43,418 nucleotides of DNA from an uncultured beta proteobacterium. Lineage in GTDB: Bacteria; Pseudomonadota; Gammaproteobacteria; Burkholderiales; Burkholderiaceae_C. The notes under the pieces are model-generated. The model saw only the letters and a program-made list of their open reading frames with translations. It was not told the DNA's origin and made no database searches. Position numbers and translations under genes: made by a program. The stretch's first letter is position 1; the number at the start of each line of letters is the position of its first letter. Positions 23,789 to 31,549 of this stretch are shown here, one piece after another. The stretch is from the NCBI GenBank assembly GCA_903951445.1, contig CAJBBZ010000151.1, forward strand, positions 1-43,418. Direction: 5' to 3'.

Positions 23789-24769
23789 TCAGGCCGCTAG
23801 CAAAGCAGCTTTGGCTTCTTGGTATTCGCGCTTGAAGCGCGCTACCAATTCGCCCGCGGGCATCACTTCGCGGATGGCGCCTATGCCCTGGCCGCAGCCC
23901 CAAATGTCTTTCCAGGCTTTGGCTGCATTGGCGCCTTCGCCGCTGGCAAAGTTCATTTTGCTAGGGTCGCTCTCCGGTAAATGGTCCGGGTCCATACCGG
24001 CATTGCGGATACTGCCTTTGAGGTAATTGCCGTGGATGCCGGTGTAAAAGTTGCTGTAAACAATATCGTCGGAATTGGACTCGGTAATCATCTGCTTGTA
24101 CCCATCGACAGCGCGCGCCTCTTCGGTGGCAATAAAGGCCGAGCCGATATAGGCCAGGTCTGCGCCCATGGCTTGTGAAGCCAAAATCGCGCCGCCCGAG
24201 GAAATAGCCCCGGACAAAGCCACCGGGCCACCAAACCATTGGCGAATCTCGGCCACCATGGCAAACGGGCTTTTCACGCTGGCGTGGCCGCCGGCACCCG
24301 CCGCGACGGGTATCAGGCCGTCCGCGCCTTTTTCAATGGCTTTGTGGGCAAACACATTGTTGATCACATCGTGCAGCACCACGCCGCCCCAGGCCTGCAC
24401 CGCGCGGTTGACGTCCTCACGCGCGCCCAAACTGGTAATCACGATAGGCACTTTGTATTTTTCGCAGACCTGCATATCGTGGTCCAGCCGGTCATTGCTT
24501 TTGTGCACGATTTGGTTGATGGCATAGGGCGCGGCGGGCGACTCAGGGTGGGCTTTGTCGTGGGCGGCCAGCGCCTCGGTGATTTCGGCCAGCCATTCGT
24601 CCAACTGGGCGGCGGGGCGCGCGTTGAGGGCTGGCATGGAGCCCACCACCCCGGCTTTGCACTGGGCAATGACCAGTTTGGGGTTGCTGATGATGAACAG
24701 CGGGGAAGCAATGACGGGAAAGCGCAGGGATTTGAGTACGGGCGGGAGGTAGCGGGCGGGAGCAGTCAT
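23789..24769 (-). CDS. Nitronate monooxygenase-like FMN oxidoreductase
   Basis: A 326-residue TIM-barrel flavoprotein of the 2-nitropropane dioxygenase/nitronate monooxygenase family. Visible segments are FPVIASPLF, CKAGVVGSMPALNA, GADGLIPVAAGAGGHA, PVALSGAISSGGAI and GADLAYIGSAFIATEEA, which bind FMN and phosphate. Start ATG 24769 was chosen because the family begins at the following residues; an ATG 51 bp upstream is less likely. The gene precedes the crotonase gene by 66 bp on the same strand. Many such proteins detoxify nitronates such as propionate-3-nitronate. Others have unknown roles in lipid or aromatic degradation. Confidence 0.82.
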   Translation of the reverse strand: MTAPARYLPPVLKSLRFPVIASPLFIISNPKLVIAQCKAGVVGSMPALNARPAAQLDEWLAEITEALAAHDKAHPESPAAPYAINQIVHKSNDRLDHDMQVCEKYKVPIVITSLGAREDVNRAVQAWGGVVLHDVINNVFAHKAIEKGADGLIPVAAGAGGHASVKSPFAMVAEIRQWFGGPVALSGAISSGGAILASQAMGADLAYIGSAFIATEEARAVDGYKQMITESNSDDIVYSNFYTGIHGNYLKGSIRNAGMDPDHLPESDPSKMNFASGEGANAAKAWKDIWGCGQGIGAIREVMPAGELVARFKREYQEAKAALLAA

Positions 24770-24957
24770 AGGGTTGGGGGAATAGTGAGTTGGGGTATGC
24801 GGCGATCTCCCCAATAGCATACGGCAGACGGCTAGGGCGGCATCTCACTTAGGTGACAGGTAGCCATGGCACTTTGCTGAAGTTTTACTGTGCGATTATT
24901 TTGCAGCGTGCGCGGCATGGTAGCCTATGGTTCCCTTTTTGGAAAACGTTGCGAACC

Positions 24958-25431
24958 ATGCGGCTTAGAAAATGGCGATTAGGAATCCTGGTGATGGTTT
25001 GTGCCATGCCGCTATGCGCCATTGCGGCGCTGGGAGAGGCCCCGTTCGCGGCGGGGGCTTCTGCGGCAGTTGATGCCCGAGTCGCAAGCTACCAAGCTGC
25101 AAAAACAGCGCAAGGCTACAGGGTGGCGGTGCTGGAGTTGAACAATGGAACCGTCGTCCAAGAGTTTGTAGATGCCAAGGGCCAAGTTTTTGCCCTGCGC
25201 TGGAGCGGCCCAGACCTGCCAGACATGGGCATGCTGCTGGGGTCTTACCTGCCAGTGTTCAAGGCCTCGGTGCAAGCGGCCAGGCAAGCGGGCAAGCGTG
25301 GCGGGCCTGTGGTGGTGCAATCTGGCGGCATGGTCATGGTTTCCACCGGTGTCATGGGCGCCTTTCAGGGCTATGCCTACTTGGAAGCATGGGTGCCGCT
25401 GGATGTCGATGTGCGGGCGCTATTGAAATAG
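24958..25431 (+). CDS. DUF2844-family exported protein
   Basis: A 157-residue protein with an N-terminal signal peptide (RKWRLGILVMVCAMPLCAIA, cut near ALGEA). The body has ELNNGTVVQEFVDAKGQVFA and RWSGPDLPDMGMLLGSYLP, the pattern I recognise from DUF2844. Function is not known to me. Start ATG 24958 was chosen because the signal peptide begins there. The next gene, of DUF3443 type, begins 10 bp after its stop; the two families are usually neighbours. The 188-bp region before it, shared with the flavoprotein gene, shows no clear promoter to me. Confidence 0.75.
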   Translation: MRLRKWRLGILVMVCAMPLCAIAALGEAPFAAGASAAVDARVASYQAAKTAQGYRVAVLELNNGTVVQEFVDAKGQVFALRWSGPDLPDMGMLLGSYLPVFKASVQAARQAGKRGGPVVVQSGGMVMVSTGVMGAFQGYAYLEAWVPLDVDVRALLK

Positions 25432-25441
25432 TGCAGCCCGC

Positions 25442-26689
25442 ATGAAACGTCTCTTTTTGCTGCTAGCGCTGACACAGGCATTGGTAGCCTGTGGCGGAGG
25501 CGCATCCGTTAACGAGGAGCAGGTACTGTTACCCGAAGGCGCAAATGTTGCTGATTTGTTGGTTGACAGTGGCCCCGACGGCAACGGGGTCAACCGGCTT
25601 TACACCAGCGTGACCATTTGCAAGCCCGGCAGTACAACGCTTTGCAAAACTATAGACCATGTGCTGGTCGATACCGGTTCGGTGGGTTTGCGTTTGCTGG
25701 CCAGTGAGGTGCCTGCGGATTTGCAACTGAGTGCTGCGAAAAACACCAACGGGAACGTGCTGCTGGGGTGTGCCAATTTCCTGGATGGTTCCTTTGCCTG
25801 GGGCCCGCTGACGATTGCGGATGTGAAACTTGGTGGATTGACCGCAGCCGATACCACGGTACAACTGGTCGGGCATTCTGAGTACGACCCATTTCAGTAC
25901 CAATGTTCCACCTGGGGAGATCCCATCATCACTGCTACCGACTTGGGTGCGAATGGCATATTGGGCGTGGGGCTGAGCAAGCAGGACTGTGGCAGCGCCT
26001 GTGAAGTACAAGGTCGCCGCAACGCGCGTAATGGCAAATACTTCAGTTGTAGCAACGCCGCTTGTACCAGCGTCGCAGGCACGACTTTGGCTAGCAATAA
26101 GCAATTACAACAAGTCGTGGCGCGCTTTCCCACGGACAACAACGGCTTTGCTATCCAAATGGACAGTGTGCCCAGTGCTGGCGCGGTCACCGCCACCGGC
26201 AAGATGATTTTCGGACTGGGCACGCGCAGTAATAACCATTTCCCAGCGCTACAAGTTTTGGCAACTACGACGCAAGGCTATCTCTATGGCACGCTAAGCA
26301 GCAACAGCGGTTTGGCCGGGGGCAGTTTCTCAAGTACTTTTTTGGATACCGGCTCCAACGGGATTTTCTTCGATTCCTATATTCCCAATTGCACCTATCC
26401 CAACGACAGCGGGTTTTACTGTCCATTTACGGACATTGCAATTAATGTGATTCTTGGGACCGCGGGCACCGTGCAAGTCAGGGCTAGCTTTACGCTTTCT
26501 AATGCCGCTGCCTTATTTCAAAAGGGCAATTCGGCATTGCCTACATTGGGCGGGGCTTTAGGCGCGCAGGGCCTTTTAGACTTGGGCTTGCCGTTTTTTT
26601 ATGGCAAAACCGTGGTCATTGGCATAGACGGTATGCCTATCACTGGCGTGGGAACCGGTGCCACCATGGGGCCGTATTACGCGCTCTAG
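25442..26689 (+). CDS. DUF3443-family lipoprotein with two aspartic-protease-like DTGS motifs
   Basis: A 415-residue protein. LVACGGG (C17) is a lipobox, so it is probably anchored to a membrane facing the periplasm or cell surface. Two similar segments, HVLVDTGSVGLRLL (D77) and FLDTGSNGIFF (D302), lie about 225 residues apart, one in each half, as the catalytic Asp pair does in bilobal pepsin-like proteases. QYQCSTWGD, CGSACEVQGRRN and NCTYPNDSGFYCPF supply paired cysteines typical of an exported fold. I recognise it as DUF3443, which has no firm function. The protease reading is inference from the motif arrangement. The adjacent DUF2844 gene is its probable partner. Confidence 0.72.
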   Translation: MKRLFLLLALTQALVACGGGASVNEEQVLLPEGANVADLLVDSGPDGNGVNRLYTSVTICKPGSTTLCKTIDHVLVDTGSVGLRLLASEVPADLQLSAAKNTNGNVLLGCANFLDGSFAWGPLTIADVKLGGLTAADTTVQLVGHSEYDPFQYQCSTWGDPIITATDLGANGILGVGLSKQDCGSACEVQGRRNARNGKYFSCSNAACTSVAGTTLASNKQLQQVVARFPTDNNGFAIQMDSVPSAGAVTATGKMIFGLGTRSNNHFPALQVLATTTQGYLYGTLSSNSGLAGGSFSSTFLDTGSNGIFFDSYIPNCTYPNDSGFYCPFTDIAINVILGTAGTVQVRASFTLSNAAALFQKGNSALPTLGGALGAQGLLDLGLPFFYGKTVVIGIDGMPITGVGTGATMGPYYAL

Positions 26690-26709
26690 CACGGTGCCAA
26701 AGTTTTTAT

Positions 26710-26729
26710 GCAGCCAGCGCGGTGGCTGC
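26710..26729. other. Hairpin between convergent genes
   Basis: GCAGCCA (26710-26716) and TGGCTGC (26723-26729) form perfect 7-bp arms around a 6-nt loop, in the 69-bp space between the DUF3443 gene and the convergent pyrD gene. There is no clear T-run on either side, so it may be a weak or Rho-dependent terminator element. Confidence 0.4.
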
Positions 26730-26758
26730 CACGCTTTAGCAGAGGCTGCGCCTTGGGC

Positions 26759-27838
26759 TTAGCGCCCTTGCGCCAAGGCCTGTGCCACCTCTTTAATTAG
26801 CGCCGGGCCTTTATAAATCAGCCCCGTGTAAATCTGCACCAAGTCGGCCCCGGCCTGGCGTTTGTCTATCGCATCTTGGGCGCAAAGGATGCCGCCCACG
26901 CCGATGATCGGGTAGTGCGGCCCTAAGGCGGCGCGCAACTGACGGATCACGGCATTACTGACTTCCCGCACCGGCGCACCCGAGAGCCCGCCCGCTTCTT
27001 CGCCATGCGGCAGGCCGCGCACTGCATCGCGGCTGAGGGTGGTGTTGGTGGCAATCACACCGTCAATGCCGTGGCGCAGCAGGATAGCGGCGATCACGCT
27101 GATTTGGTCTGGCACCAAATCGGGCGCGATTTTTAGGAAGATGGGTGTGCGCTTGGGCAGTTTGTTGCCCGCGTTGTCAAACACCGCGTGGTGCTGCGAC
27201 AGTTCTTCACGCCGCTGTGCGATGGCCCAGAGCAGGGCATCGAGCGCCGCATCGCTTTGCAGGTCGCGCAGGTTTTTGGTGTTCGGGCTGGAGATATTCA
27301 CGGTCACGTAGTCCGCATGCCCATAAACGCCGTCAAGGCACGTCAGGTAATCGTCGGTGGCGCGTTCGATGGGCGTAGCCGCGTTTTTGCCGATATTGAG
27401 CCCGAGCAAGAGGCCAGGGTGGCGGGCGCGGCGCAGCTGCGAGGCCTGCACGTTGGCCACAAAAGCTTCCAGGCCACCGTTGTTAAAGCCCATGCGGTTA
27501 ATCAGCGCCTGCGCGGCAGGTAGTCGGAACATGCGGGGCTTGGGGCTGCCGCTTTGCGCCAGCGGCGTGACCGTTCCCACTTCCACAAAACCAAAGCCCA
27601 TGGCGCCCAGGGCGTCGATGCAGCGGGCGTTTTTATCCAGACCAGCTGCCAAGCCCACCCGGTTGGGGAAGCGCAAGCCCGCAAGCGTCACCGGATCGGC
27701 CACCTGCGCTTGGGAGTAGGCCAGTTGCAGCGGTGTACCTTGGGTGCGGGCCAGGGCCTGCAGCGTGAAGTCGTGCGCGGCCTCGGCGTCCATGCCAAAT
27801 AAAAAGGGGCGTAGCAAGCCATAGGGCACCAGAGACAT
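26759..27838 (-). CDS. pyrD: Dihydroorotate dehydrogenase, class 2 (quinone-dependent)
   Basis: A 359-residue membrane-associated FMN enzyme. It oxidises dihydroorotate to orotate in pyrimidine synthesis and passes electrons to the quinone pool. The N-terminal helix [20 protein letters not shown] is the quinone-tunnel extension of class 2 enzymes. [30 protein letters not shown] (with the catalytic Ser of the class), IGVGGI and [16 protein letters not shown] follow. Start ATG 27838 was chosen as the usual family start. It is divergent from rpiA, with the two start codons less than 60 bp apart. Confidence 0.92.
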   Translation of the reverse strand: MSLVPYGLLRPFLFGMDAEAAHDFTLQALARTQGTPLQLAYSQAQVADPVTLAGLRFPNRVGLAAGLDKNARCIDALGAMGFGFVEVGTVTPLAQSGSPKPRMFRLPAAQALINRMGFNNGGLEAFVANVQASQLRRARHPGLLLGLNIGKNAATPIERATDDYLTCLDGVYGHADYVTVNISSPNTKNLRDLQSDAALDALLWAIAQRREELSQHHAVFDNAGNKLPKRTPIFLKIAPDLVPDQISVIAAILLRHGIDGVIATNTTLSRDAVRGLPHGEEAGGLSGAPVREVSNAVIRQLRAALGPHYPIIGVGGILCAQDAIDKRQAGADLVQIYTGLIYKGPALIKEVAQALAQGR

Positions 27839-27885
27839 CGGATAATTCCTGTTGATTTTTACTTCACCAGCGCGCATTGTCCCCC

Positions 27886-28605
27886 ATGGTTTCTATGTCT
27901 AATTCCTCCTCCACCCCTAGCCCCCGCGCCTTGACGCAAGACGAACTCAAAACCCTGGTCGGGCAGGCCGCCTTGGAGTATGTAGTGCCAGGGGAATGGG
28001 TGGGGGTGGGCACCGGCTCCACGGTCAACAAATTTATCGAAGCCCTGGGCAGTATCCGCCACAAGATACCGGGCGCGGTCTCCAGCTCTCTCGCCAGCAC
28101 CGAGCGCCTGCGTGCTTTGGGCATCGAAGTGCGCGAAGCCAACGAGGTCGATTGGCTGGCGGTGTATATCGACGGCGCCGACGAGATCGACCCCCGGGGT
28201 TGCATGATCAAAGGCGGGGGCGCGGCGCTTACCCGCGAAAAAATTGTGGCCGCGCAAGCAGAACGTTTTATTTGCATAGCGGACGCTTCCAAGCAGGTGC
28301 CGGTATTAGGCAAGTTTCCCTTACCGGTAGAAGTGATTCCCATGGCGACTACGCGCATCATCAGCCAGTTTGCCGCTATGGGTGGCCGCGCCGTGCTACG
28401 CATGGCGGGCGACAAACCCCTGGTCACGGACAACGGCCAGCACTTGCTCGATGTGCATGGTTTGAAGATCGACAAACCCCTCGGCTTTGAGTCACTGATC
28501 AGCCAATGGCCCGGCGTGGTGACCGTGGGCGTGTTTGCTTTTCAGCGGGCGAATATTTGTTTGCTTGGCACCGACGCGGGCGTACAAACCCTGCGTTTCG
28601 ATTGA
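27886..28605 (+). CDS. rpiA: Ribose-5-phosphate isomerase A
   Basis: A cytoplasmic pentose-phosphate enzyme of about 239 residues that interconverts ribose 5-phosphate and ribulose 5-phosphate. [15 protein letters not shown] binds the phosphate. [20 protein letters not shown] and LTREKIVA are the catalytic segments, with the DEID acids and the Lys of KGGG. The true start is either ATG 27886 or ATG 27895; the second lies three codons later and neither has a strong ribosome-binding site. An in-frame TTG at 27877 is less likely. No partner genes are present on this strand, so it is probably a single-gene transcript. Confidence 0.92.
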   Translation: MVSMSNSSSTPSPRALTQDELKTLVGQAALEYVVPGEWVGVGTGSTVNKFIEALGSIRHKIPGAVSSSLASTERLRALGIEVREANEVDWLAVYIDGADEIDPRGCMIKGGGAALTREKIVAAQAERFICIADASKQVPVLGKFPLPVEVIPMATTRIISQFAAMGGRAVLRMAGDKPLVTDNGQHLLDVHGLKIDKPLGFESLISQWPGVVTVGVFAFQRANICLLGTDAGVQTLRFD

Positions 28606-28652
28606 GGCGAAACTACAAAATACGTCATCGCGATTAGCGCAGCGACAAACAC

Positions 28653-29216
28653 TTAAATCTTCACGTTCGCAAAGGTGGCGTGTTTGTGCATATTCATCGC
28701 CACCACCACGCGCCTGCCTTCGGTGGCTGGCACTTCATGTGTCAGGATGCCGGGAAACATGACCAGCATATTGGGTTTGATTTGCAGCGGGTATTTGCCG
28801 GCAAACACGATGGGCGCACTGTTTTCATGCGATTCAAGGTAGATGGAACAACTGAAATCCGAGGGGAAATGGTTGTGCGGAATCGTGTAACTGGCCTGTT
28901 CGTAAATAATGCCCCAGCACTCGCTAATGATCATTTCCATGTTCAGGGCGTCTAAGTCGGCGGAGAGTAACTTACTGGCCTCTTTGCTCACTTGCAAGAC
29001 GACTTGGATCAGGGGTGCAAATTTGTCGGTCAGCAAATGGCTGCGCCAGGGGCTCATATAAGTGGCTTTGACGTTGGAAGCGGGCGAGAGCGGATGCGTC
29101 TCGCGCAATTCGTCTATTGCCATGCGTGCCAGTTGCAAATGGGCCTGCAAGGGCGACAGATCCGCCACAAACACCGGTATGTCGGCATGGGCCATAAAGG
29201 GCTGAACAGCAATCAT
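28653..29216 (-). CDS. Putative 2-oxoglutarate/Fe(II) oxygenase-like protein
   Basis: A 187-residue protein. SYTIPHNHFPSDFSCSIYLE (H114, H116) and FPGILTHEVPATEGRRVV (H160, R168/R169) match the layout of putative 2OG-Fe(II) oxygenases of the kind found in PF13759: metal ligands at each end and an Arg that binds 2-oxoglutarate. Substrate unknown. GAGG lies upstream of the ATG. The gene is convergent with rpiA with 47 bp between them; that gap contains CGTCATCGCGATTAGCGCAGCG, faintly like the dispersed repeat. The nearest promoter-sized region upstream has an FNR-like palindrome about 200 bp away. Confidence 0.65.
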   Translation of the reverse strand: MIAVQPFMAHADIPVFVADLSPLQAHLQLARMAIDELRETHPLSPASNVKATYMSPWRSHLLTDKFAPLIQVVLQVSKEASKLLSADLDALNMEMIISECWGIIYEQASYTIPHNHFPSDFSCSIYLESHENSAPIVFAGKYPLQIKPNMLVMFPGILTHEVPATEGRRVVVAMNMHKHATFANVKI

Positions 29217-29542
29217 GTCAAAAAAACCTCGGCATTATGGTGACTCAGTAAATTGAGCGCGCTTATATAGTTCCCCCTGCATATTTTGCTCTTCAGTGTT
29301 GACTGGACGCACCGCAGCGCATGCAAACTATGTCAACCTCAAGAGCCGACGGATTTTAGGCCTATCGGGCCGACGCGGGGCGCAGTGGCATCGCTAAGCC
29401 TGGCGCAGGTTTGACCTGCGTCAAGCAAAGGCCATTTGTTTCTCGGCGATATTTTGCGTGGGACGGCACTGCTGGGTTGATGCCGCAAGTCTAGGTTTCG
29501 CATGGCAGGTAAGCGCCGCTGCTCGTGCTGGGCGAACGCAAT
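29217..29542. other. 326-bp intergenic region without a supported gene
   Basis: Between the oxygenase-like gene and a methyltransferase gene, both on the minus strand. It contains short open frames on both strands, but none has a recognisable protein, a strong start or plausible codon use. The notable content is an FNR/CRP-type palindrome at 29411-29424 within a larger inverted repeat (GGCGCAGGT/ACCTGCGTC at 29403-29423), which could also act as a hairpin after the methyltransferase gene. I see no RNA gene. Confidence 0.5.
29411..29424. promoter_or_regulatory. FNR/CRP-superfamily-like binding palindrome
   Basis: TTGAC-CTGC-GTCAA is a perfect 5+4+5 palindrome. It matches the FNR/ANR/DNR-type consensus TTGAT-N4-ATCAA at 8 of 10 half-site bases, with C/G at the innermost positions as seen in some such sites. 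The gene that could be controlled is the oxygenase-like gene, starting about 195 bp away on the minus strand. The truncated hemoglobin gene in this window is too far to be linked. The site has no other visible promoter elements. Confidence 0.4.
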
Positions 29543-30202
29543 TCACATACGCTGTACGCTGCAAAACATGCCATCGGCCTCTGGCGAATCGGCGTAAAGG
29601 CATCCCGCGTCCAAGGCCACGATGGCTATCGCGCCCGCGATTTCTAATTGCGCCAGCTTGTCCTTAAAACCAAAGCTCTCCCATACTTCCAGCTTCACGG
29701 TAAATGCAAAAGGCGAATCTGCGGCGAGTACGCGTACGATTTCATCCAAGCAATGGGCGCGTACATGGCCGCTGGTGAAGGTGCCGCAGCAGATGGCCCC
29801 TTGGTAAGTGCCGTCTGCAATGGGCAATCGAGCGTTTAGGTCCGCGCAGATCAGATCGCGGTAGCCACCTTGTTCGCGCGCCACGGCCATCATCTCGGGG
29901 GAAATATCGATGCCGTCAATGACCGTAAAGCCCAGCGCCGCCAGTTCGCGCCCGGCCAGACCAGTGCCGCAGCCTATGTCCAGCACGGCGTGGCCCCGCT
30001 CCGGCATTAAGTCTGCCAACCGCGCAGCCACCAGCCGAGGCGATTGGTAATGCAGGCCCTCCAGCATGGTCTTGTCATACGTCTTGGCCCAATCACGGTA
30101 CAGCGCCTGGGACTCTGCATCACTGGACAGGCCGTAGGCGCGGCGCAGCAGTTCTTGCTCCTTGTGTGGCAAAGCGTCGCTGGCGGTAGATGGATGGCTC
30201 AT
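29543..30202 (-). CDS. Class I SAM-dependent methyltransferase
   Basis: A 219-residue protein with a Rossmann methyltransferase fold. Motif I is VLDIGCGTGLAGREL (residues 73-87), with GIDISPEMMAVA as motif II, DLICADLNARLPIADG and GAICCGTFTSGHV after that. The N-terminal YRDWAKTYDKTMLEG is typical of Williams-Beuren/UbiE-like small-molecule methyltransferases. There is no signal peptide. Start ATG 30202 was chosen because a longer frame upstream adds an unrelated stretch. Substrate unknown. Its direction is opposite to the 2-hydroxyacid dehydrogenase group starting at 30335. Confidence 0.75.
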   Translation of the reverse strand: MSHPSTASDALPHKEQELLRRAYGLSSDAESQALYRDWAKTYDKTMLEGLHYQSPRLVAARLADLMPERGHAVLDIGCGTGLAGRELAALGFTVIDGIDISPEMMAVAREQGGYRDLICADLNARLPIADGTYQGAICCGTFTSGHVRAHCLDEIVRVLAADSPFAFTVKLEVWESFGFKDKLAQLEIAGAIAIVALDAGCLYADSPEADGMFCSVQRM

Positions 30203-30334
30203 GGTGTGAAAGTCTTGTGCAGGCGTATAAGGGCAATGGCCAAGCACCGATAATGCCACGACTGCCTGTGCTTGGAGAACGGTACATGGCGAAAAGCGCA
30301 TGGACGCGTTGGATAGGCTCCAAGGACACCTCTG

Positions 30335-30553
30335 ATGAAACGACGTAGGCTAAACCAAAGTGCCGATGTGCGCTGGGCGCAAGCGATAGGCCACTTGCAA
30401 AGCCCGATGGCGGACGCGCAATTTGAAGCCATATTCCACGGCTTGGCCGACCCCGTGATTGGCGCGGCGCGCAGTGCGTACTTCGTCCCCGCTGCTGGTG
30501 CCGTGCGCGATGCGCCCAAGGTGCAGGCTTTGATCGCACTTGCGCACATTTAA
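30335..30553 (+). CDS. Small hypothetical protein, possibly a decayed regulator C-terminus
   Basis: A 72-codon frame starting ATG 30335 with AAGGACACC upstream and ending 3 bp before the next gene's ATG, so it could be the first gene of that operon. The peptide (MKRRRLNQSADVRWAQAIGH and onward) matches nothing I know as a whole. The last part, SAYFVPAAGAVRDAPKVQAL, resembles the end of a LysR-type effector domain (pattern Y-x-V-x-P...PKVQAF). It may therefore be a remnant rather than a working gene. Codon use looks like that of the neighbours after the first ten codons. I am not confident it is translated. Confidence 0.3.
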   Translation: MKRRRLNQSADVRWAQAIGHLQSPMADAQFEAIFHGLADPVIGAARSAYFVPAAGAVRDAPKVQALIALAHI

Positions 30554-30556
30554 AAC

Positions 30557-31549
30557 ATGACAGTCATAAACAAAGCGCATATCGTGGTGCTGGGCGATAC
30601 CGAGCAAGCGCTGCGCCGCTTGGGCGACTGGAAGGCCATCGACCAAGCCGCCCACGTGAGCGTATACAGCCAGCCATTGCAAGGCGCTGCCTTGCTGCAA
30701 GCCATGCAAGAGGCCGACGTACTGGTACTGCTGCGCGACCGCATACCGCTGGATGCAGCGACGATTGCACAACTGCCGCGCCTGCGTTACCTGGTGTTTA
30801 CCGGCTCGCGTAACACCACGCTCGATGCGGCAGCTTTGGCGGCGCGTGGCATACCGGTCAGCCACACCGAATGGGGTCCATCCAAAGAAAGTACTTGCGA
30901 ACTGACTTGGGCCTTGATCTTGGCGGCCACACGCCAATTGGCCGACTACAGCGCCTTGCTGGCACAAGGGCAGTGGCGCGCGCCCACGCCGCAAGCTTTG
31001 CCCGGTGTGCTGCTCGGCGAGGTTTTAGGCTTGGTGGGCCTGGGTGAAATCGGCAGGCGTGTTGCTCAGGTCGGTAAGGCTTTAGGTATGCAAGTGCTGA
31101 CCTGGAGCCCGAATATGACACCCGAGCGCGCCAGCGCGCATGGCGTGCAGGCCGTACCCTTAGACGAACTGCTGGCACGCGCCAAAGTGCTGAGCCTGCA
31201 CCTGGTGCCATCGGCCAGCACGCGCCACCTTATCAATGCCGAACGCTTGGCTTTGATGCGGCCCGATAGTCTGCTGGTCAATACCTCACGCGCGGCGTTG
31301 ATAGACACGGCAGCATTGGTGGGTGCCTTGCGCGTAGGGCGCATCGGCATGGCGGCTTTGGATGTGTTTGATACCGAGCCTTTGCCAGCGGACAGCGCCT
31401 TGCGCGATTGCCCGCGCCTTTTGCTCACGCCGCATTTGGGTTTTGTGGTGGAGCCGGTGTACCAAACCTTTACCGATGGCGTGCTGCAATGTTTGCACGC
31501 CTTTGTGGCCGGACAGCCTTTGCCCCGCCTTTTGAAAGCAGCAGCATGA
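30557..31549 (+). CDS. D-2-hydroxyacid dehydrogenase family protein (NAD-dependent)
   Basis: A 330-residue oxidoreductase of the D-isomer-specific 2-hydroxyacid dehydrogenase family. The NAD-binding motif is LGLVGLGEIGRRV (G161, G163, G166). The catalytic triad is R245 in NTSRAALID, E274 in DTEPLP and H293 in TPHLGF. These enzymes interconvert 2-oxoacids and D-2-hydroxyacids, including glyoxylate, hydroxypyruvate and phosphoglycerate. The substrate here cannot be read. ATGA links it to the next gene, a large FtsX-type permease. Its chemistry overlaps with the FAD/Fe-S dehydrogenase and aminotransferase genes around 16-20 kb, but distance makes a shared operon impossible. Confidence 0.85.
   Translation: MTVINKAHIVVLGDTEQALRRLGDWKAIDQAAHVSVYSQPLQGAALLQAMQEADVLVLLRDRIPLDAATIAQLPRLRYLVFTGSRNTTLDAAALAARGIPVSHTEWGPSKESTCELTWALILAATRQLADYSALLAQGQWRAPTPQALPGVLLGEVLGLVGLGEIGRRVAQVGKALGMQVLTWSPNMTPERASAHGVQAVPLDELLARAKVLSLHLVPSASTRHLINAERLALMRPDSLLVNTSRAALIDTAALVGALRVGRIGMAALDVFDTEPLPADSALRDCPRLLLTPHLGFVVEPVYQTFTDGVLQCLHAFVAGQPLPRLLKAAA

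Noticed and set aside
29403-29423. The inverted repeat GGCGCAGGT/ACCTGCGTC as an intrinsic terminator
   Set aside because: It is about 120 bp past the methyltransferase stop and has no T-run; the embedded FNR-like palindrome is the better reading, though a hairpin role is not excluded.
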